DNA of 35,115 nt, from the NCBI RefSeq assembly GCF_016811235.1, contig NZ_JAFBID010000069.1:1-35115 (forward strand), in the 5' to 3' direction. The position numbers and the translations under genes are program-made. Shown in pieces: positions 23,574-31,326 of the stretch; the stretch's first letter is position 1; the number at the start of each line of letters is the position of its first letter. Origin of the DNA: Microvirga arabica. GTDB lineage: Bacteria; Pseudomonadota; Alphaproteobacteria; Rhizobiales; Beijerinckiaceae. The notes beneath the pieces were generated by a model. That model was not told the DNA's origin. It ran no database searches and saw only the letters and a program-made list of their open reading frames with translations.

Positions 23574-24347
23574 ATGGCTGAGTTTGTTTTAGATGAGCGC
23601 CGGGGTCCCGTCGGCATCATCACCCTGAACCGTCCGCAGGTTTTGAATGCTTGGAACACGGCTATGCGGGAGGAGCTGACCGCGACCCTGGCTGCGATGG
23701 AAGAGGATGCGGAGGTTCGTGCCATCATTCTCACCGGCGCTGGCGACCGCGCCTTCGGCGCAGGACAGGACCTCAACGAGACGAAGACCTTCGATCCCGA
23801 CCGCGCTGAGCAGTGGATAGGCGAGTGGGAGCGCCTCTATGACCGCATCCGTTCGCTCTCGAAGCCGATCATTGCAGCACTAAACGGCGTCGCGGCTGGC
23901 TCGGCCTTTCAGGTGACGCTCCTTTGCGACCTTCGAATCGGTCACTCCGGCGTGACAATGGGGCAGCCGGAGATCAACTCCGGAATTGCCAGCACCACGG
24001 GTCCCTGGATCATGCGCGAGCATCTTGGTCTCGCAAGAACCATTGATCTCACGCTCACTGGCCGCATGATGGATGCGGATGAGTGCTATCGTATCGGCAT
24101 CATCAACCGCTTGGTGCCACAGGACAAGGTCATGAGTGAATCGCTTGCACTTGCAGAACTCCTCGCGAGCAAGCCTCCTGTCGCCATGCGCCTGGATCGT
24201 CAGCGCTTCCGGGAAATGACGGAGGAAGGTTTCCGTGACTGTCTTTCTGCCGGCATCCGCATTCAGCGCGAAGCATACGCATCTGGAGAACCGTCACGAA
24301 TGATGGAACAGTTCTTGGCTCGCAAGGCCGCGGCAAAGAAGGGCTGA
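23574..24347 (+). CDS. Enoyl-CoA hydratase/isomerase (crotonase) family protein
   Basis: A 257-aa crotonase-fold enzyme acting on an acyl-CoA thioester. Oxyanion-hole segments are FGAGQDLNE (61-69) and NGVAAGSAFQ (104-113). E133 in MGQPEINSG matches one catalytic Glu of rat hydratase. The second catalytic Glu position carries D158 in ARTIDLTLTG, so the reaction may differ from simple hydration. IASTTGPWIMREHLG recalls carnitinyl-CoA dehydratase-like members. AGGAG lies ten bases before the ATG. It is the first gene of the rightward operon and should work with the acyl-CoA ligase encoded downstream. The substrate chain is unknown. Confidence 0.85.
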   Translation: MAEFVLDERRGPVGIITLNRPQVLNAWNTAMREELTATLAAMEEDAEVRAIILTGAGDRAFGAGQDLNETKTFDPDRAEQWIGEWERLYDRIRSLSKPIIAALNGVAAGSAFQVTLLCDLRIGHSGVTMGQPEINSGIASTTGPWIMREHLGLARTIDLTLTGRMMDADECYRIGIINRLVPQDKVMSESLALAELLASKPPVAMRLDRQRFREMTEEGFRDCLSAGIRIQREAYASGEPSRMMEQFLARKAAAKKG

Positions 24348-24406
24348 AGCCCCGGCCACACCACGAGGGAATGCAGGTCGACCATCTGCGAAACTGGAGG
24401 ACGAAC

Positions 24407-25474
24407 ATGAGCAATACCAATCTGACTATCAATCGGAGACACCTGCTCAAGACCGCAGGTGGCGCGGCCCTGGTCCTCGGGATGCCGGGTCTCACCGGCA
24501 GGGCTCTGGCGGCGACGACAATCACCGTCGCCGATCCCGGAGGGCCCTTCGGCCCAGCCTTCCGGAAAGCCTTCTACGATCCGTTTGAGAAGGCGACCGG
24601 CATCAAGGTCGTCAACGTTGCCCGTGAGGCCGAACCTACGGCCCAGTTCAAGGCGATCGTCGAGACGAAATCCTACACCTGGGACGTTTGCACGCTGACC
24701 GTCTCGGCACGGGACATCCTGGCGAAGCAGAACCTTCTTGAGCTTATCGGCTTCACTCGAGATGCGGCCCCTGGATTGATGCCAGAAGCAATCTCGGAAC
24801 ACTGGATGGGCACGGACGTGTATTCCACGGTCTTCGCCTACAGAAACGAGCGCTTCAAAAACAGTGCGCCGAAGAGCTGGGCTGATTTCTGGAACGTGGA
24901 GAAGTTCCCTGGACGACGCTCCCTGCGCAAGAACCCCATCGACAGCCTTGAGCAGGCTTTGATGGCGGACGGCGTGAGCCCTGATCAGCTTTATCCACTC
25001 GACGTCGACCGCGCATTCAAGAGCCTGGATAAGATCAAGCAGCACATCGCAGTGTGGTGGACCGGCGGCGCGCAATCGACTCAGCTTCTGCAAAGTGGCG
25101 AGGTTGATATGATCAGCGGTTGGAACGCACGCCTCCAAGCGGCAATTGACGGCGGCGCGTCGGCGACAATCGTCTGGGATCAGGGTCTCTATTCAATCGA
25201 GGGCTGGGCAATCCCAAAGGGATGCCCGCGCGCGGATGCCGCGAAGCAGTTTATCAAGTTCTGCTCCGCGTCCGATCGTCAGGCCGCCTACACTGAAATC
25301 CTGGCCTATGGACCGACCAACCTCGATGCCTACAAGAGCATATCTCAGGATCGGGCGAAGGTTCTGCCCACGTCGCCCGAGAATCTAAAGCAGATGCGGG
25401 TTGCCAATGAAAACTGGTGGAGCGAGAACCGCGCTACGGTGACCGAGCGGTTCAACAGCTGGCTTCTGACTTGA
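24407..25474 (+). CDS. Polyamine-type ABC transporter binding protein
   Basis: A 355-aa periplasmic receptor. The twin-arginine signal NRRHLLKTAGGAALVLGMPG suggests Tat export; the mature part starts near ALAATTITVADPGGPFG. Core segments (WDVCTLTVSARDILAKQNLLE, VYSTVFAYRNERF, WWTGGAQSTQLLQSGEVDMI in pieces) are those of PotD/PotF-like family-1 receptors for spermidine, putrescine and related cationic compounds. The ATG at 24407 has GGAGG six bases upstream, preferred over 24371. It is followed by a strong hairpin and then by the ATPase and permease genes. The ligand is likely a small nitrogenous compound; the exact one cannot be told. Confidence 0.88.
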   Translation: MSNTNLTINRRHLLKTAGGAALVLGMPGLTGRALAATTITVADPGGPFGPAFRKAFYDPFEKATGIKVVNVAREAEPTAQFKAIVETKSYTWDVCTLTVSARDILAKQNLLELIGFTRDAAPGLMPEAISEHWMGTDVYSTVFAYRNERFKNSAPKSWADFWNVEKFPGRRSLRKNPIDSLEQALMADGVSPDQLYPLDVDRAFKSLDKIKQHIAVWWTGGAQSTQLLQSGEVDMISGWNARLQAAIDGGASATIVWDQGLYSIEGWAIPKGCPRADAAKQFIKFCSASDRQAAYTEILAYGPTNLDAYKSISQDRAKVLPTSPENLKQMRVANENWWSENRATVTERFNSWLLT

Positions 25475-25481
25475 TGATAAG

Positions 25482-25525
25482 CGCCGCCGCTTTGATCTCG
25501 GAAGCGTATTACCGAGGCGGCGGCG
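25482..25525 (+). promoter_or_regulatory. Strong hairpin between binding protein and ATPase genes
   Basis: CGCCGCCGC (25482-25490) pairs with GCGGCGGCG (25517-25525), and an inner CTCGG/CCGAG stem (25497-25501 with 25512-25516) stacks on it across a 6-nt bulge. TATTTAT follows. It probably shields the binding-protein mRNA and partly terminates transcription. Confidence 0.6.
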
Positions 25526-25736
25526 TATTTATGCAAGACTGAGTGTGGATTCACAAACCGGGTGAGCATGGGCGTTCGCTGATGTCGGCAGCTCACCTGC
25601 GGAGCCTATGGTCTGTTGCTGCGCTCGAACTTTGCCGTGTCGGTTCTTATTGCATTTTCCGTCTGGGCGGATGTCGCGGATCCATCAAACGCCGCACCCG
25701 CACGCGGCTTAGAGACGAAGGAAGGAATACGCTGCG
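25526..25736. other. Intergenic region before the ABC ATPase; IclR half-site
   Basis: No convincing gene is seen in this stretch; a 65-codon frame here has no recognisable features. TTATTGCA at 25647-25654 equals one arm of the IclR-type operator, without the second arm. Confidence 0.3.
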
Positions 25737-26816
25737 ATGACACCGGTAGCGAAAAAAAATAGTGCGGCTGCGCCGAAGCTGATCATTGAAGGCCTGTCAA
25801 AGCAATATGGTTCCGTGACCGCGCTGGAGCCGACGCACCTGACCGTTCCGACGGGAGAGTTCCTCACCCTCCTCGGACCATCGGGCTCGGGCAAGACGAC
25901 GCTGCTGCAGATGGTCTGCGGCCTCGTCGAGCCGACTTCCGGGCGCATTCTCATCGACGGACGCGATCAGACCCAGACACCAGTCCATCAGCGCGATATC
26001 GGACTCGTGTTTCAGCACTACGCGCTCTTCCCGCACCTGACTGTCGCCGAGAATATCGAGTTCCCTCTGCGCATGCGGGCGATGTCAGCCGCGGAGATCA
26101 AGCAGCGGGTCAAAGACGTTTTGACGATGGTGCAGCTCGACCATCTCGCAGCGCGCTTCCCCCGTGAGCTTTCCGGCGGGCAGCAGCAGCGCGTCGCACT
26201 CGCCCGCTCCTTTGTCTATCAGCCGTCGATCATCCTCATGGACGAGCCACTCGGCGCTCTCGACAAGAAGCTGCGCGAGCACATGCAGATCGAGATCAAG
26301 CAGCTGCATCGCGAGACAGGCGCGACCATCATTTATGTGACCCACGACCAGGAGGAAGCGCTCGCCCTCTCCGACCGGATCTGCCTAATGAACCATGCCC
26401 GGATCGAGCAGCTCGGCTCTCCCCATGAGATTTATGCGCATCCTGCAACAGCCTTCGCAGCCGACTTCATCGGAATCTCGAACATCTTCCGCGGCAAGGT
26501 TGACACCTCCAATGGGGAGGCCCGTCTCGCGACGCCGCAAGGCAAATTCCGCCTGCCCGCAGGTGCCTCGTATTCCGGTGCGGAGGCCGCCATCGTGATC
26601 CGCCCCGAGCAGATCAGCCTCGGGGGCGACAACGGGAACACCGTTGTGGGCCGTGTCACCGACGCTGTTTACGCCGGCTCCGAGACGCGTCTCATCGTCA
26701 ATCTCGACCAAGGCGAAATGGTGATCGCACGCCTGCCGCCGGGCCAACCCGCTCCCGCGTATGGAGAACGCGCAACCTTGAGCTGGAACCCGGATGCAGC
26801 GGTTCTGGTGCCATGA
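25737..26816 (+). CDS. ABC transporter ATPase, PotA-like
   Basis: A 359-aa nucleotide-binding subunit. Walker A GPSGSGKT lies at 47-54, the Q loop in VFQHYALFPHLTV, signature LSGGQQQR near 144-151, Walker B IILMDEPLGALD, and switch His in YVTHDQEEALALSD. The C-terminal TOBE region (about 270-355) includes AAIVIRPEQISLG, typical of spermidine/putrescine and iron(III) importers. It powers the fused permease encoded next, with a 4-nt ATGA overlap. The 262-nt gap and hairpin upstream suggest its expression is lower than that of the binding protein. Confidence 0.93.
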   Translation: MTPVAKKNSAAAPKLIIEGLSKQYGSVTALEPTHLTVPTGEFLTLLGPSGSGKTTLLQMVCGLVEPTSGRILIDGRDQTQTPVHQRDIGLVFQHYALFPHLTVAENIEFPLRMRAMSAAEIKQRVKDVLTMVQLDHLAARFPRELSGGQQQRVALARSFVYQPSIILMDEPLGALDKKLREHMQIEIKQLHRETGATIIYVTHDQEEALALSDRICLMNHARIEQLGSPHEIYAHPATAFAADFIGISNIFRGKVDTSNGEARLATPQGKFRLPAGASYSGAEAAIVIRPEQISLGGDNGNTVVGRVTDAVYAGSETRLIVNLDQGEMVIARLPPGQPAPAYGERATLSWNPDAAVLVP

Positions 26817-28597
26817 ACGGTAAGGGAACCGCAAGCATGACAGCAATCACCGCTCCCGCCGCCCCGCTCCGACAGCGTCTCCTTCGCCCCAATGCGCTCT
26901 GGCTTGCTGTACCGGGCATCGCGTTCCTAGCGATCTTCTTCCTTTATCCGGTTCTGCGTCTTCTCGCTCTAAGCGTGCAGGATCCGGCGAGCGGCGCCCT
27001 CAGCGTTGCAACCTATGCCCGCATCGCGAACACGGACGTGTACCTTCAGGTGCTGGGTATCACGTTCAAGATCGCGGCCAACACGGCCTTGTTCTCGATC
27101 CTGCTCGGCTATCCTCTGGCCTACTGGTTGGCAGGACTGAAGGAGGGATTGCGGGAGCGCATGGTGCTTCTCGTGATGGTGCCGTTCTGGACGAGCTATC
27201 TCGTGAAGACCTTCGCTTGGATGGTCATTCTCGGGCGGACCGGAGTGATCAACAGCATGCTGACAGGAAGCGGCTTGGCATCTCAGCCACTTCCGCTGGC
27301 CTACAACGAATTTGGCGTGATGGTCGGCATGGTTCACGCCATGGTACCGCTCGCCGTGCTCACCATGCTGCCGGTGATGATCGGCGTCGACCGACGCTTG
27401 ATCCAGGCAGCGCAGGCGCTGGGCGCGGCACCCGCTCAATCCTTCTGGCTCATTTACTTCAAGCTCTCCCTGCCTGGCGTGACCGCCGGCGGCCTGCTGG
27501 TCTTCATCTCGTCTCTCGGCTTCTTCATCGTGCCCGCTCTCCTGGGCGGACGACGCGAGACGATGCTGGCGCAGCTCATCATCACGCAGGTGCAGGAACT
27601 GCTCAATTGGGCGTTCGCAGGCGCTCTTGCGGCCATGATGCTTGTGGCGGCACTCGTTACAGTCTGGCTCTATGACCGCCTCTTCGGCCTCTCATCGCTT
27701 TCGGGCGAGACCTCAGCCCAGGATCGCGGACCAGGGCGTCTGCGCCTGCTCGGCCTTACGATCCTGAGGATCATCGCCAAAGCGAGCGCCGTGCTGGCCG
27801 ATGTTGTCCGGCGCGTGATCGGAGCCAGCGGCACACGCCGTCTGCTGCCAATCTACTGCACGCTGGCCCTCATGTTTCTGGTGCTTCCTACCATGCTTGT
27901 GATACCCATCGGTTTCACGAGCTCGCAGTTCCTGGAGTTCCCGCCTCCGGGGTACAGCCTGCAATGGTTTGAGACATATTTCTCCTCGCCCGTCTGGCTT
28001 TCCGCCACCTTGCGCTCCTTCGGCGTGGCTGCCGCGACCGCAATCTGCGGAACCATCATCGGAGGCTTGGCGGCGCTGGCACTGGCGCGCTCCAACTCCC
28101 GCTGGGGCGGGGTTGTCTTCGCGACATTCCTTGCTCCCTTGATTGTCCCGCGCATCATCATTGCAGTCGGCCTCTTCTATCTCTTCGCGCAGATGGGTCT
28201 CGTCGCTACGAATGTTGGCCTCGTAATCGGTCATACCGTCCTTGCCCTTCCCTTCGCCTTCGTGACCATCACGGCGATCCTGAAGAATTACGATTGGCGT
28301 CTCGACCAGGCAGCCGCGGTGCTTGGGGCCAATCGGTTCAAGACCCTGCTGCTCGTCACGGTTCCCCTCGTGAAGGGAGGGCTGGTGGCGGCCTTCCTGT
28401 TCGCCTTCATCACCTCATTCGATGAACTCACGATTGCAATCTTCATCAGCGGTGGGATCAAGACGACGCTGCCCAAACAGATGTGGGACGATATGATCCT
28501 GCAGCTCAATCCAACGCTCGCTGCAGTGTCTGTCGTGGTCTTTGTGATCGTGACCGTCCTTCTTCTCCTCGCCGAGCGCTTCCGCCGTACGACTTAA
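26813..28597 (+). CDS. Fused two-domain ABC permease (PotB-PotC type)
   Basis: A 594-aa inner-membrane protein containing two complete permease modules in one chain. Module 1 (about 25-300) starts LWLAVPGIAFLAIFFLYPVL and has the EAA loop AAQALGAAPAQSFWLIYFKL. Module 2 (about 340-594) starts LLPIYCTLALMFLVLPTML and has AAAVLGANRFKTLLLVTVPL. Both EAA loops dock the ATPase, so the gene product likely forms the whole channel without a second permease; no other permease gene is present. In the usual Pot systems these are separate ~280-aa proteins. The start overlaps the ATPase stop. The linker (about 288-340) is cytoplasmic-like and charged. Confidence 0.9.
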   Translation: MNGKGTASMTAITAPAAPLRQRLLRPNALWLAVPGIAFLAIFFLYPVLRLLALSVQDPASGALSVATYARIANTDVYLQVLGITFKIAANTALFSILLGYPLAYWLAGLKEGLRERMVLLVMVPFWTSYLVKTFAWMVILGRTGVINSMLTGSGLASQPLPLAYNEFGVMVGMVHAMVPLAVLTMLPVMIGVDRRLIQAAQALGAAPAQSFWLIYFKLSLPGVTAGGLLVFISSLGFFIVPALLGGRRETMLAQLIITQVQELLNWAFAGALAAMMLVAALVTVWLYDRLFGLSSLSGETSAQDRGPGRLRLLGLTILRIIAKASAVLADVVRRVIGASGTRRLLPIYCTLALMFLVLPTMLVIPIGFTSSQFLEFPPPGYSLQWFETYFSSPVWLSATLRSFGVAAATAICGTIIGGLAALALARSNSRWGGVVFATFLAPLIVPRIIIAVGLFYLFAQMGLVATNVGLVIGHTVLALPFAFVTITAILKNYDWRLDQAAAVLGANRFKTLLLVTVPLVKGGLVAAFLFAFITSFDELTIAIFISGGIKTTLPKQMWDDMILQLNPTLAAVSVVVFVIVTVLLLLAERFRRTT

Positions 28598-28619
28598 ACT
28601 AACGATCTGAGAAATCTCG

Positions 28620-30155
28620 ATGTCACTCGACGATACCAATCTGGCCGACCTATTGCGTCTGCAAGCCGAGGAGAACCCTGAAGGGATCTTCGCCCGCTTC
28701 AATGGCGCCCCCCTCACCTTCGCCATGCTAGACTCCCAGTCTTCAGCTCTGGCGGCCTGGCTGCGCTCCCGTCGTCTGCAAACCGGCGAGCATGTTGCGG
28801 TGATGATGCGCAACAGCGTGGAAACGCTGGCGGTGGTTTTCGGGCTCGCCAAGGCCGGCCTGGTCTGGGTGCCGCTCAATGCCCAGCAGCGCGGCCAGGG
28901 CCTCCAATACATCATCAACCACTCGAAGCCAGCTCTCGTGATTGCCGATGCAGAGCTCCTACCGATAATCACCGAATGCGAAGCAGAGCATCCGCGCGAG
29001 GGCTTCCTCCTCCATGGGGGAGCCGATGATCACCCTCGTCTGGTTAGTGTCCTGAGCGGCGGAACCCTCTTCACGGAACCGGCACCCACCTTGGATGCGC
29101 CCTTCGCCATCATGTATACCTCCGGCACAACCGGACAGCCGAAAGGCGTGATCGTCTCGAACCGGATGATCCGACTGGCGGGAGAAGGCGTCAGCCTTGT
29201 CGCGGCCTCCCGCGCAGGCGACGTCATGTTCGTGTGGGAGCCACTCTACCATATCGGCGGCGCTCAGCTTCTAAGCCTGCCAATGACCCACGGCGTGATC
29301 CTTGCGATGGTGGATCGCTTCAGCGCAAGTCGCTTCTGGAGTCAGGTGCGCGAATACAATGCAACGCACATCCATTATCTCGGGGGCATTCTGCAGATCC
29401 TTCTCAAGCAACCTGAAACATCCATGGATCGTGACCATGCCGTGAGGATTGCTTGGGGTGGAGGTTGCCCGGGGGAGATTTGGGAGGCATTCCAGAACCG
29501 CTTCGGCGTTCAGATCCGCGAATGCTACGGCATGACTGAAGCCTCTAGTATTACGACCTTCAACGACAAGGGTGTCGTCGGCTCGGTCGGAAACACAGTA
29601 CCGTGGTTCACGGTGGAATTGCTCGATGCCGATGGCAACCCTGTGCCTCAGGGCGAGCGTGGTGAAATCGTGGTACGCACCTCCATGCCCGGCGCGATCT
29701 TTCCAGGCTATTTCGCCAATCCATCCGCAACCGAAAAGGCCCTTCGGAACGGTGCCTTGTATACAGGCGATCTTGGCACCTTCGACCCGGACAAGAACCT
29801 GATCTTCCACGGCCGCATGACCGACAGCGTCCGCTGTCGCGGCGAGAACGTCTCCGCTTGGGAAGTCGAGCGCGTCGCATCTGACCATCCATCCGTCGAG
29901 GATTGCGCCATGATCGGCGTCGCGGCGGATATCGGCGAACAGGACATCAAGCTCTTCATCAAGCCGAAGTCGGGCGCCAGCCTGCAGCCTGCTGAGATTT
30001 CCACGTGGCTGTCCACTCGCCTCGCCAGCTATCAGAACCCCCGCTACATCGCCGTGGTCGACGAGTTCGAGCGCACGCCGAGTCAGCGCATCATGAAGCA
30101 CAAACTTTCCAAGCGTCTCGACGATTGCTGGGACAGATTCGCCAGAGGAAACTGA
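28620..30155 (+). CDS. Acyl-CoA ligase (AMP-forming), CaiC-like
   Basis: A 511-aa ANL-family enzyme that activates a carboxylic acid with ATP and CoA. Motif A3 is YTSGTTGQPKG (166-176), A5 is ECYGMTEAS, A7 is YTGDLGTFD, and the hinge A8 is GRMTDSVRCRGENVSAWEVE. At the C-terminal A10 position, ERTPSQRIMKHKL has Arg where many ligases carry the catalytic Lys, with a Lys three residues later; this pattern also appears, as I recall, in some CaiC-type ligases. It follows the permease gene by 22 nt. With the crotonase it suggests that the carbon skeleton is degraded as a CoA ester. Crotonobetaine/carnitine is one possible substrate class, not proven. Confidence 0.87.
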   Translation: MSLDDTNLADLLRLQAEENPEGIFARFNGAPLTFAMLDSQSSALAAWLRSRRLQTGEHVAVMMRNSVETLAVVFGLAKAGLVWVPLNAQQRGQGLQYIINHSKPALVIADAELLPIITECEAEHPREGFLLHGGADDHPRLVSVLSGGTLFTEPAPTLDAPFAIMYTSGTTGQPKGVIVSNRMIRLAGEGVSLVAASRAGDVMFVWEPLYHIGGAQLLSLPMTHGVILAMVDRFSASRFWSQVREYNATHIHYLGGILQILLKQPETSMDRDHAVRIAWGGGCPGEIWEAFQNRFGVQIRECYGMTEASSITTFNDKGVVGSVGNTVPWFTVELLDADGNPVPQGERGEIVVRTSMPGAIFPGYFANPSATEKALRNGALYTGDLGTFDPDKNLIFHGRMTDSVRCRGENVSAWEVERVASDHPSVEDCAMIGVAADIGEQDIKLFIKPKSGASLQPAEISTWLSTRLASYQNPRYIAVVDEFERTPSQRIMKHKLSKRLDDCWDRFARGN

Positions 30156-30156
30156 A

Positions 30157-31242
30157 ATGACGACGGAGTCCACCATCCTTCTGACCGGAACCGGCGCCTT
30201 CGCTGCTCGCATCCTGTTCGACATCGCAGCAACGGCGACTTCCCGGACACGTGTGGTCCTCGCAGGTCGCAACCGAGACCGCCTGCAATGGCTGAAAGTC
30301 GCAGCAGGGGCTCGAGCCGCGATCTTCAACACACCCATGACCGTCGTCACGCGTGAGGCCGATCTTCTTGCCGAGGGCACTGCCACCGAACTGCTTGAAG
30401 ATACAAAGCCGAATGTGGTCGTGCAGGCTGCTTCCGCGCAAACGTCATCCGTGATCGTGGGATCAGGCGATGCATGGAGCAGGCTCGTTGTAGAAGGCGG
30501 ATTGAGCGCGACCGCGGTTTTCCAGACGCTTCTCAGCTCCCGTGTGGCCGCAGCCATGACGTGCCTCGGAACTAAGGCTCCCCTGATCAATTGCAGCTTC
30601 CCGGACGTGGTGAATGGATTGATCAAGGCGCTGGGTCATCAAGTCCTCTGCGGCATGGGGAATGTCGCGATCCTGTCCAATGTCTTCGCGTCCGACCGCA
30701 GTTTGATGGATAGAGGCCGCATCAAGGTACTTGCCCATTATCAGAATCTCGGAGCATGGCGCCGCCCGATCGAAACGCGCTCAGGTCCTTCGCCGCGGGT
30801 CTGGATCGACAACGAAGAGATCGGGGATGTGTTCGGCATGTTCCGTGATGTGAAGCTGACGCCGGAACCAGTCATCGACATCTCCGGAGCGAGCGGCGTA
30901 CCGATGATCCTCGCTCTCGCGGAAGGGCGCCCATGGATCGGTCATGTTCCGGGCCCTTACGGCCTACCCGGAGGCTACCCTGTGCAGCTTGCCGACGGTG
31001 TTCTGTCGCTGAACCTGCCGCCATCCATGTCGCAGGAAGAAGCCGTGGCATGGAACACGCGCTTCGAGGAAGAGAATGGCCTCGTCGTCGGTGCGGACCG
31101 GCGGGCACGCTACAGAGGTGTCCTGCGTGAGCGCCTGGCGCAGTACTCCCCCGCTCTGGCGGAGGGCTTCGATGTGGCAGACCTCGAACAGGTCCACCGT
31201 TCGATGCAGGAGCTACGCACGAAGCTGCAGCAACAGAACTGA
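30157..31242 (+). CDS. NAD(P)-binding Rossmann-fold protein of unknown function
   Basis: A 361-aa protein I do not recognise as a named enzyme. ILLTGTGAFAARILFDIA (7-24) is a dinucleotide-binding loop, followed by VVLAGRNRDRLQWL with an Arg suited to NADP. NVVVQAASAQTSS and KAPLINCSFPDVVNGLI resemble saccharopine-dehydrogenase-like or other amino-acid dehydrogenase folds. The C-terminal 100 residues (ADGVLSLNLPPSMSQEEAVAWN onward) look like a small helical cap. It starts 1 nt after the ligase stop, so it is tightly co-expressed. In context it may reduce an imine/aldehyde or oxidise a pathway alcohol (inference). A 10-bp hairpin lies downstream. Confidence 0.7.
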   Translation: MTTESTILLTGTGAFAARILFDIAATATSRTRVVLAGRNRDRLQWLKVAAGARAAIFNTPMTVVTREADLLAEGTATELLEDTKPNVVVQAASAQTSSVIVGSGDAWSRLVVEGGLSATAVFQTLLSSRVAAAMTCLGTKAPLINCSFPDVVNGLIKALGHQVLCGMGNVAILSNVFASDRSLMDRGRIKVLAHYQNLGAWRRPIETRSGPSPRVWIDNEEIGDVFGMFRDVKLTPEPVIDISGASGVPMILALAEGRPWIGHVPGPYGLPGGYPVQLADGVLSLNLPPSMSQEEAVAWNTRFEEENGLVVGADRRARYRGVLRERLAQYSPALAEGFDVADLEQVHRSMQELRTKLQQQN

Positions 31243-31253
31243 AACCGGATTCC

Positions 31254-31288
31254 CGCTGCACGCGCGGCCGAGTGCTGTGCGTGCAGCG
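31254..31288 (+). promoter_or_regulatory. 10-bp hairpin before the PuuB-like gene
   Basis: CGCTGCACGC (31254-31263) pairs perfectly with GCGTGCAGCG (31279-31288) around a 15-nt loop. There is no clear T-run. It lies in the 84-nt gap between the Rossmann-protein and oxidase genes and may attenuate the latter. Confidence 0.5.
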
Positions 31289-31326
31289 ACCAAAGTTTAG
31301 GCGCAGCACTTTACGGCATTGTCATC

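Noticed and set aside
25543..25740. A 65-codon frame before the ABC ATPase
   Set aside because: No ribosome site, no domain and an Arg-rich composition; it overlaps the ATPase start.
29271..30626. A 451-codon minus-strand frame opposite the CoA ligase and Rossmann genes
   Set aside because: High G+C coding sequence often leaves long antisense frames. It spans two real genes with clear motifs and has no recognisable domain.
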